Below, one piece after another: positions 9,024 to 15,442 of a stretch of DNA of 64,000 nucleotides. Under the pieces are notes generated by a model, which did no database searches, was not told the DNA's origin, and saw only the letters and a program-made list of their open reading frames with translations. How positions within the stretch are numbered: position 1 is the stretch's first letter; each line of letters starts with the position of its first letter. The stretch is from an uncultured bacterium (GTDB lineage Bacteria > Bacteroidota > Ignavibacteria > Kapaibacteriales > UBA4661): the NCBI GenBank assembly GCA_937899715.1, contig CALCNX010000123.1, forward strand, positions 1-64,000, written 5' to 3'. The position numbers were made by a program, and so were the translations under genes.

Positions 9024-10499
9024 TTACGGGAAGGTAACAGTTCTGGTAACAGTGTATCGTCCCTTGCTCACACGCCATAGCGTATATGTGCCGCCGGTAA
9101 CATCACCTTTTTCGTCGAATTCCACCTGACCACTTGCACCAGAGTAATTAATACGCTTACCTTTGAGAATTGCTGCCGTGCCTTTGGCGAACTCATTTGG
9201 ATTGATGGTCTCGGCTTGCGGTGCATTGTTGGCAATGAGCCGAAGATTCTTGGAAACATCGCTGGAGGCGGCGGAGTTTCCTTTTGTAATGGCAAAGGCA
9301 AGTGTATAGACGGCATCGTATGCCGTTGAGGCGTAAGTGTCCATTGTTTCTGCATCAACTAAACCATCCAGAACATTAAACGCGTAGTTACTGGTGTCCT
9401 TGGTTTCTTGCAAAAACTTTTTGAATCGCGCCAAAAATTTTTCGTGATTGGGATAATTCTGCGGGCGAACATACGATAAACCCAGCATACCTTCAATCAC
9501 GCTTGGATTCACGGCAAAAAGGAAATCGTTGCTGTAATTTGCATCGCAGCCGACAAGTTGCGGCTTATAGTCTTTGGTGTAAAAGCCATAAATTTGCGAT
9601 TGCATGGTGATTTTGATACCATCTTCAATATCGGAGATGATATACACCGCTTGGGGTTTGGTTTGGTAAAGAGAGTCGAGCTTTTCTTTGAAATCATAGT
9701 CACTGTATGATGCCATTGAGGGGTACTTAATGGCGCTCTTCACAGTGCCGCCTTTTTTTGCGAAAGCATCACGGAAATTACTAAAAAGTCCGTTGCCATA
9801 GCTGTTGTCAACGTAGATTACTGCTGCTGTTTTTAAGCGTAAACTATCCAATAGTTCCGCCACCACGCGACCCTGAAAAATATCCGAAGGGGAAGTACGC
9901 CATACCAAATCATTGTCTTTGAGAGCGGTTACTTCCGGTGAAGTGGAGGAAGTCGCAATCATCAGCACATCGCGCACCACCGTAAGATTTGCAGCCTTGA
10001 TGGTAAGTTCCGAGCCTTCAGGAATGATGAGGCAGGTAATTCCGCTATCAATCAAACGCTTGATTCCCGGATACACTTTGTCGTATTGGCGATTAGGGCT
10101 TGTCGCCAGCACCAATTCAAGTTTTTTGCCCAAAACACCGCCCGAAGCATTGATTTCTTCTACTGCCATTTGTGCAGCTCGCCATTGGGGGAGGTCAAGC
10201 GGGTCTGTTTCCACGAGGCTCATGCCAATTTTGAGAGTCTGCTGATTATTGTCAATAACAATAGCGCTTGTGTTTCCAGCTTTCTGTTTTGTTTGAGCAG
10301 AAGGAGCGCTCAAGGGCTTTTCGGTAGATTTCGTACTCTTTTTTGCTTTGGTCTGCGATGATTTATCAGTGGTTGGTTTCTTTTGAACCGCTTTATTCTG
10401 CGATTGAAGTGGCAATACAGAGCACAATGTTGCAAAAAAAGCAAACAATAGTACAACGGTAAAGGTGTGAAAGCTGTGGAAACGGCGTGCAGTGTGCAT
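9024..10499 (-). CDS. LivJ-type ABC transporter substrate-binding protein (orphan)
   Basis: 491 residues. Signal peptide FTVVLLFAFFATLCSVLPLQSQ, then a Lys/Ser/Thr-rich linker (about 35-75), then a type 1 periplasmic binding fold: IGMSLVETDPLDLPQW, NASGGVLGKKLELV (the classical family motif), TCLIIPEGS, AAVIYVDNSYGNG, and ASTAYDAVYTLAFAI near the C-terminus. The family binds branched-chain amino acids, amides or urea in the periplasm. No permease or ATPase genes lie nearby, so it either serves a transporter elsewhere or acts as a ligand sensor. Tightly followed by a methyltransferase gene. Confidence 0.88.
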   Translation of the reverse strand: MHTARRFHSFHTFTVVLLFAFFATLCSVLPLQSQNKAVQKKPTTDKSSQTKAKKSTKSTEKPLSAPSAQTKQKAGNTSAIVIDNNQQTLKIGMSLVETDPLDLPQWRAAQMAVEEINASGGVLGKKLELVLATSPNRQYDKVYPGIKRLIDSGITCLIIPEGSELTIKAANLTVVRDVLMIATSSTSPEVTALKDNDLVWRTSPSDIFQGRVVAELLDSLRLKTAAVIYVDNSYGNGLFSNFRDAFAKKGGTVKSAIKYPSMASYSDYDFKEKLDSLYQTKPQAVYIISDIEDGIKITMQSQIYGFYTKDYKPQLVGCDANYSNDFLFAVNPSVIEGMLGLSYVRPQNYPNHEKFLARFKKFLQETKDTSNYAFNVLDGLVDAETMDTYASTAYDAVYTLAFAITKGNSAASSDVSKNLRLIANNAPQAETINPNEFAKGTAAILKGKRINYSGASGQVEFDEKGDVTGGTYTLWRVSKGRYTVTRTVTFP

Positions 10500-10560
10500 A
10501 ACAGTATTTGTTGCTGAAGACGGCTCATACCCCGGGGTAACATCGTCTCAGTTGAATGGG

Positions 10561-11760
10561 TTAAGTGTTTTGTTGTTTGGTCTTGGCAAGTTGCTTGGCT
10601 TTACGAAGCTGTTCCTGACGAAAATTTTTTGCTTTGTCGCGCCGAAGTTTGTTGTAATTCACAGATTCTGCCAGTTCTACCTCCTGCCGAATCCAGCCAC
10701 GCGAACGAAGAGAATCTTCAGCGTGCAAATATCGTTCTTTTTGCGGTAATTGCCAGCGAACTTCCGGAGGAATCTGAGAAATAGGTATAAGTGCCTCTTC
10801 AACTCCCATCGGGTCTTTGGGCAACGTAATAAAAAAATCTTTGTTCGATGCTATGTCCCACCATGGTCCACCTTTCAAGCGGGAGTAATCAAACATATCC
10901 AAAATAATAACGGGCGTTCCGGTCATGGGAATATATTTCTTTGTTGTCGTGTCAATCTTGCCGCCGCGTCCCCAACTAAAAAGCCATTCTGCATCGTCCA
11001 TGAACTGCCTTACGCATGAGTGCGAGGCAGGTCTGCCGGGCATATCAAACTGGTGAAAAGCACTACCGGCAAACAAATGAAAATTCCATGTAAAGGGTAG
11101 CACCCAATTACTGTCCAGCGATGAGCGCCGTATTTTGTCTCGCCAATTGAGCGTGTATCTTCCCGGAAAGGTCGGTTTTTTTTCTCTGCCCGTATTGCAG
11201 GCGGCGAATCGAACTAATTTACCATTCTCGTAACAAGCATATGCTTGGTGAGTATTGGAAATAAGAATGAGCTTGGGGAGCGTGTCCGCGGGCGGATAGA
11301 GATGCGGAAAAACCGAATAGACACGTAAATCTTCGTGAAAAGCGTTTGGTAAAATCGCCGTATCGCCGACACGAAAATACTGAATATCTTTTCGGTTTAT
11401 GGTCGTGAAAACACGATAACCAATCATTGTAGAAGGTTTTTTACCAAAGACCTTCCGAATGGAGTCTATTTTTCCTTTTGTGTCTAGCACAAGACGGGTA
11501 TAGAGAACAAGCGGAATAGCAGCATTTGCTTTTCGGACAGCACGAGCACAGGCAGAATCGCGCATTCGTTTATTCAGCAAGAGGGAATCCGTTTGTCGTC
11601 TCTGGTTGAGAACAACATCTACATCGTCTTGATTTTGCTTACAAGAAGTCCAGAGAAGAGGCGTAAGCACCGAGAAGAAGAGCGAGACACAAAAAGCAAA
11701 GTGACGTTGCCATTGACGGAAAAAACGAGATTGTATCCAAGTCGAAAACAACAGGCTCAT
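10561..11760 (-). CDS. L,D-transpeptidase (YkuD domain) with signal anchor
   Basis: 399 residues from ATG 11760 (TTG 11766 also in frame). An N-terminal hydrophobic segment (HFAFCVSLFFSVLTPLLWTSC) would export or anchor the protein; the Cys is followed by KQNQ but the preceding residues are a poor lipobox. The catalytic part at about 150-265 carries the YkuD signature: His in HQFDMPG and SHSCVRQFMDDAEWLF with the nucleophile near C249 and the invariant SHxCVR. The C-terminal 60 residues are Lys/Arg/Gln-rich. Expected role: 3-3 cross-linking of peptidoglycan or attaching proteins to it. Transcribed with the CheY-like gene before it (48 bp) and the LivJ-like gene after it (61 bp). Confidence 0.86.
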   Translation of the reverse strand: MSLLFSTWIQSRFFRQWQRHFAFCVSLFFSVLTPLLWTSCKQNQDDVDVVLNQRRQTDSLLLNKRMRDSACARAVRKANAAIPLVLYTRLVLDTKGKIDSIRKVFGKKPSTMIGYRVFTTINRKDIQYFRVGDTAILPNAFHEDLRVYSVFPHLYPPADTLPKLILISNTHQAYACYENGKLVRFAACNTGREKKPTFPGRYTLNWRDKIRRSSLDSNWVLPFTWNFHLFAGSAFHQFDMPGRPASHSCVRQFMDDAEWLFSWGRGGKIDTTTKKYIPMTGTPVIILDMFDYSRLKGGPWWDIASNKDFFITLPKDPMGVEEALIPISQIPPEVRWQLPQKERYLHAEDSLRSRGWIRQEVELAESVNYNKLRRDKAKNFRQEQLRKAKQLAKTKQQNT

Positions 11761-11808
11761 AAACAATAGGTCAAAAGGCGAAAGTGCTTGACGGCGATAG
11801 TCAGGATT

Positions 11809-12174
11809 CTATTTGTGAAGCGCCAGCTTGATGGCATCAAGAATATCATCGGGCCACATTGGCTTTTTCAAATACGCAGACGCACCTGCTGCCAAACCTT
11901 TTTGCTCATCCTCTTTGGTTATTTTTGCAGACAAGAACATAAAGGGTTTATTTGCCAACGATGGCGTTTGCTTGATTTTTGCCAATACCTCGAAACCGTT
12001 CATCTCTGGCATAGCAATATCACAAATAATAACGTCCGGTTTTTGCTCATTGGCGAGTCTGAGTCCATCTGCGCCATTATCAGCAAAATGAACGTCGTAT
12101 CCCTCGCTTGTCATAAGGCGCTGCAAGCCATTTCGGATTGTTTTATCGTCTTCGATAATCAAAATTTTAGCCAT
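11809..12174 (-). CDS. CheY-like single-domain response regulator
   Basis: 121 residues from ATG 12174; longer in-frame starts add a stretch with no family similarity. A stand-alone receiver domain: acidic pair in ILIIEDDK, phospho-acceptor Asp in VIICDIAMPEMNGFEV, Ser in FMFLSAK, and Lys in YLKKPMWPDDILDA. No output domain, so it works by protein contacts. A cognate kinase is not adjacent, but several orphan histidine kinases are encoded at 21-31 kb. Divergent from the MarR gene across a 267-bp AT-rich spacer. Confidence 0.92.
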   Translation of the reverse strand: MAKILIIEDDKTIRNGLQRLMTSEGYDVHFADNGADGLRLANEQKPDVIICDIAMPEMNGFEVLAKIKQTPSLANKPFMFLSAKITKEDEQKGLAAGASAYLKKPMWPDDILDAIKLALHK

Positions 12175-12360
12175 GATACACAAGATAATGTGAATAAAAT
12201 GGGGTGTTGCCGATGGTTTATCACACAAACGGTGCAATTTACACATTTTTCGGACTTGCAAGAGGAGTTTTTTTTTCTGCACCTACCTTTATCAAGCAAT
12301 CGCAATTATGTTCGCTCAAGAGAGATAAAATATTATTTTTTTGCAGCACTTGTTTTTTAG

Positions 12361-12391
12361 TTGTATAATTTAATGGAATATCCTATTTTTG
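12361..12391 (+). promoter_or_regulatory. Bacteroidota-type promoter of the MarR gene
   Basis: TTG at 12361-12363, 20-bp spacer, then TATTTTTG at 12384-12391, matching the TTG-N19-TAnnTTTG consensus of the Bacteroidota primary sigma factor. It points to the MarR gene starting at 12442, with an operator-like dyad immediately downstream. Confidence 0.6.
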
Positions 12392-12392
12392 T

Positions 12393-12413
12393 ATAGTTCA
12401 ATTTTCAAAATAT
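12393..12413 (+). promoter_or_regulatory. Putative MarR operator, site 1
   Basis: ATAGTTCAATTTTCAAAATAT: an imperfect 21-bp dyad directly after the -7 element of the MarR promoter, where a bound repressor would block transcription start. The first 19 bp match site 2 (12970-12988) at 17 positions. Assignment to the adjacent MarR protein is inference from position and repetition. Confidence 0.5.
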
Positions 12414-12441
12414 ACTAACTTTTAGTAATTAAGACCTTGCC

Positions 12442-12891
12442 ATGAATTCTCAACGAACAATAGAACTTACAGAACTCATTAACGTACTGGTACAAGAATT
12501 TTTAGAGATTCATCAAAACTTGAATGATACTTATACCGGTATCAGCAAGCAAGAATTGAACATTATCAGCATCGTTGGGCGTTCAGGCAGTGTGATTATG
12601 CGAGAAATTGCCGAGCAAGTGCGGCTTGCCGTAAGTAGCGTAACGCCGACTGTCGATAAACTTGTCGAAAAAAAATTGGTTCGCCGTGAGCGAAGCGAAG
12701 AAGACCGCCGTATCGTTACCGTGGCACTGACGGAGAAAGGACAAAAAATCTATCAGATGGAAGTAGAAAGTTATATGCGTCTAAGCGCAAGTATCTTGCA
12801 AGCGCTTGCGGACAATGAGCAAGAGCAATTTCTTCGTTACTTCCACAAAGTTGCTGATTCATTGCGCAAGGATGACTCGGTGACTGTATAG
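12442..12891 (+). CDS. MarR-family transcriptional regulator
   Basis: 149 residues. Winged-helix order: N-terminal dimer helix with FLEIHQNLND, helix-turn-helix MREIAEQVRLAVSSVTPTVDKLV, wing KKLVRRERSEEDRRIVTVALTEKG (the DxR wing signature of MarR proteins), and C-terminal dimer helices. Such dimers bind about 20-bp dyads and release them when they bind a small phenolic or oxidant ligand. Two matching dyads, in front of this gene and in front of the short-chain dehydrogenase downstream, suggest that it represses itself and the 13.0-15.4 kb genes. Confidence 0.92.
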   Translation: MNSQRTIELTELINVLVQEFLEIHQNLNDTYTGISKQELNIISIVGRSGSVIMREIAEQVRLAVSSVTPTVDKLVEKKLVRRERSEEDRRIVTVALTEKGQKIYQMEVESYMRLSASILQALADNEQEQFLRYFHKVADSLRKDDSVTV

Positions 12892-12969
12892 AACTGACCG
12901 TTTCTAACGCAAAAAATATCAATATTGAGCTGCTCATAACCAAAGGGCAGTTTTTTTATCGGAAATTTA

Positions 12970-12990
12970 ATAGTTCGATTATCAAAATTT
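12970..12990 (+). promoter_or_regulatory. Putative MarR operator, site 2
   Basis: ATAGTTCGATTATCAAAATTT, 47 bp before the dehydrogenase start. Its centre TTCGATTATCAAA is a near-perfect dyad (half-sites TTnGAT and ATCnAA), closer to a palindrome than site 1. The repetition in both intergenic regions around the regulator gene is the main evidence. Confidence 0.5.
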
Positions 12991-13036
12991 TTGCCAAGCA
13001 AAATTTTTTATATACAATCTATTTGGAGACATACAA

Positions 13037-13819
13037 ATGGCTAAAGCCGCACTTATCACTGGCGCATCAAGTGGCATTGGCTACGAACTGGCGAGAATCT
13101 TTGCTCAAGAAAAGTATAATCTTGTTCTGGTGGCGCGAAGCGAAAAAAAATTACACGACATTGCGGATGAACTAACCAAAGCGCACGGTGTAAACGTGCA
13201 GGTACTTGCAAAGGACGTTTCTGTGCTTGCTTCTGCAACAGAAATTTATGAAACGTTGAAGCAAAAAGGAATCGCCGTTGATGTGCTGGTGAATAACGCC
13301 GGCTTCGGTGACTTTGGCTTCTTCACCGAAACAAAATGGGAAAAAGAATTGGAAATGATTAACCTTAACATTACCGCTCTGACTGCTCTTACAAAGCTTT
13401 TTGTGAGCGATATGGTTGCCCGCAAATCCGGTAAAATCTTGAACGTTGCCTCGACTGCATCCTTTCAGCCGGGTCCGCTTATGGCGGTCTATTATGCCAC
13501 CAAGTCGTATGTGCTCTCGTTTTCAGAAGCAATTGCAAATGAACTGAGCGGGACAGGAGTAACAGTAACGGCACTGTGTCCGGGACGGACTGAATCTGGA
13601 TTTCAAGCTGCTGCTGATATGCAAGACTCCAAACTCGTGAAAGGTAAAAAAATGCCGACTTCTAAAGATGTTGCCGAATATGCCTACAAATCTCTTATGA
13701 GCGGGAAAGTCGTGGCAGTGCATGGTATGATGAATAAGGTGATGGCGCAAAGTGTTCGCTACACGCCCCGTGCTGTCGTGCGAAGCCTTGTACGTGCAAT
13801 GTCTGAGCGCACCCATTGA
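13037..13819 (+). CDS. Short-chain dehydrogenase/reductase (SDR)
   Basis: 260 residues. Classical SDR features: cofactor loop ITGASSGIGYELARIF, NNAGFGDFGFF, catalytic Ser in NVASTASF, and YYATKSY giving the Tyr-x-x-x-Lys pair. An Arg at the end of strand 2 (VLVARSEKKL) points to NADP(H). Similar to the DltE/YqjQ-type oxidoreductases. Preceded by GGAG at a good distance. First of three co-directional genes placed after the MarR regulator; substrate unknown. Confidence 0.92.
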   Translation: MAKAALITGASSGIGYELARIFAQEKYNLVLVARSEKKLHDIADELTKAHGVNVQVLAKDVSVLASATEIYETLKQKGIAVDVLVNNAGFGDFGFFTETKWEKELEMINLNITALTALTKLFVSDMVARKSGKILNVASTASFQPGPLMAVYYATKSYVLSFSEAIANELSGTGVTVTALCPGRTESGFQAAADMQDSKLVKGKKMPTSKDVAEYAYKSLMSGKVVAVHGMMNKVMAQSVRYTPRAVVRSLVRAMSERTH

Positions 13820-13901
13820 TTTTTATTCCCCTTCGTAAATTCCATAATTGATGGGCTTCACTTGTCAATTCAATTCTTTACCAATTTTTTTGGAAAAATC
13901 T

Positions 13902-14252
13902 ATGAGTCCCGCAGCAATAAGTATTCTCGTTTTTGGTGTGTACATGGCTGGCGAAGCCGCTATTTTGATGATTGCGCCAAACTTCCTCTTTTCAATGTTC
14001 GGTCTGCCACTCACACAAGAGGTCTGGCCACGCATTGTCGGCATTGCACTCTCAGTGTTTGCATATTACTACATTCGAGCAGCTTTGCAAGAAAATAAGC
14101 CCTTTTTTGTACTGACGACACAAGGACGTGCCTTGCAATTTGTATTATTCGTAGCCTTAGTAGCGGCGGGGTATGGGCAGCCAACACTCTTGCTTTTTGC
14201 CGGAGTTGAACTTGCAAGCGGCATCTGGAAATGGTTTGCGCTGAAGCGATAA
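13902..14252 (+). CDS. Small four-helix membrane protein
   Basis: 116 residues from ATG 13902, after an in-frame but unconvincing ATG at 13848. Four hydrophobic segments, at about residues 4-24, 40-58, 68-86 and 90-108, and a short Lys/Arg tail (WKWFALKR) make an inner-membrane protein likely. I do not recognise the family with confidence. It sits between the dehydrogenase and the MRJP-like gene with short gaps (82 and 28 bp), so it is probably part of the same transcript. Confidence 0.6.
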   Translation: MSPAAISILVFGVYMAGEAAILMIAPNFLFSMFGLPLTQEVWPRIVGIALSVFAYYYIRAALQENKPFFVLTTQGRALQFVLFVALVAAGYGQPTLLLFAGVELASGIWKWFALKR

Positions 14253-14280
14253 TTTTTCTCACGTTTTTCTACGACTCATT

Positions 14281-15435
14281 ATGAAACGTATTTTTCTTTG
14301 GGGCGGCATCGGGATTGCCTCATTACTACTGGTCTTTGTAGCTGTTTTCTACGCAATGTACGGCGGAACTGGAAAGCCATTTCCCAGCATGGCGACAGCA
14401 CAAATTCAACCTGATTCTGCAATGGAAATTGTGGCGACGCTTCCTGAACCGCCCGGAAACTTGGCGGTGTCGCGTGATAACCGCGTATTCGTAACCTATC
14501 ACGCGGAGTCACGCCCGGAAAACAAAGTGCTGGAAATCGTGAATGGCAAGCCCGTGCCATACCCGAATGAAGAATTTCAGCATGAGCGTCCGAATAACGA
14601 ACCATACTTCGACCAAGTGTTTAATATCCGTATTGACCGTCAAAATCGCTTGTGGACGCTCGACCACGGCTTTCACGGCTTAAAAAAGCCGCGCTTGATG
14701 GCGTTTGACCTTGCTACAAACAAACTGGTCTATGATGTTGTCCTGCCATCGGATATTGCCGGAGTCGGCTCCTATATTCAGGATATGCAAATTGATTCCA
14801 CAGGTGAATACCTATACATTGCTGACATTGGCGTTGTTGCAAAGAAGCCCGCAATCATTATTTACAACACCAAAACCCGCACCGCTCGTCGCGTTCTGGA
14901 GCGCCATGAGTCCGTAATGGAAGAACCATACGAAATCAATGCACAAGGCAGGAAAATGTACCCGCTTGGAGGTTTATTCTGGATGCACCCTGCGATTGAC
15001 CCCATTGCGCTTGACAAACGTGACGAATACTTGTATTTCGGACCCATGGCAGGTGACAAACTTTTTCGTGCGCGAACGGCGGACTTGAATAATGCCACAC
15101 TAACGCCAGAGCAACTTGCAAGCCGTGTGGAACTGTACGCCAAGAAATCCCAATGCGACGGGCTTTCGATGGATACAGACGATAACATTTACGTTACCTC
15201 CATTGAGGACGGCGCAATTAACATCATTGGCAAAGACCGCAAGCAAAAAACGCTTATCAAACACCCGAAAATGCGCTGGCCCGACGGCTTGAGCTTCGGC
15301 GGTGATGGGTACTTGTATATTGCCGACAGCGATATTCCCGATGTGATGATGAAAAGCAAAGCTCATATTGCAGCGAGCGCACCATTCTACGTCTTTCGTT
15401 TTAAGCCGCTTGCAAACGGCGTTGCCGGGCAATAA
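14281..15435 (+). CDS. Yellow / major royal jelly protein-family protein
   Basis: 384 residues. An N-terminal hydrophobic anchor or signal (IASLLLVFVAVFYAMY) is followed by a six-bladed propeller-like chain: PPGNLAVSRDNRVFVTYH, FDQVFNIRIDRQNRLWTLDHGF, YIQDMQIDSTGEYLYIADIG, KSQCDGLSMDTDDNIYVTSIEDGAI, MRWPDGLSFGGDGYLYIADS. These are the repeated motifs of the yellow/MRJP family (bacterial members are annotated as L-dopachrome-tautomerase related), close to SMP-30/gluconolactonase. Probably periplasmic. It ends 7 bp before the convergent DinG-type gene. Confidence 0.83.
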   Translation: MKRIFLWGGIGIASLLLVFVAVFYAMYGGTGKPFPSMATAQIQPDSAMEIVATLPEPPGNLAVSRDNRVFVTYHAESRPENKVLEIVNGKPVPYPNEEFQHERPNNEPYFDQVFNIRIDRQNRLWTLDHGFHGLKKPRLMAFDLATNKLVYDVVLPSDIAGVGSYIQDMQIDSTGEYLYIADIGVVAKKPAIIIYNTKTRTARRVLERHESVMEEPYEINAQGRKMYPLGGLFWMHPAIDPIALDKRDEYLYFGPMAGDKLFRARTADLNNATLTPEQLASRVELYAKKSQCDGLSMDTDDNIYVTSIEDGAINIIGKDRKQKTLIKHPKMRWPDGLSFGGDGYLYIADSDIPDVMMKSKAHIAASAPFYVFRFKPLANGVAGQ

Positions 15436-15442
15436 CGGATTT

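Noticed and set aside
12927..12959. Possible terminator after the MarR gene (CTGC..GCAG then a run of T)
   Set aside because: Only a 4-bp stem; the T-run alone is not enough.
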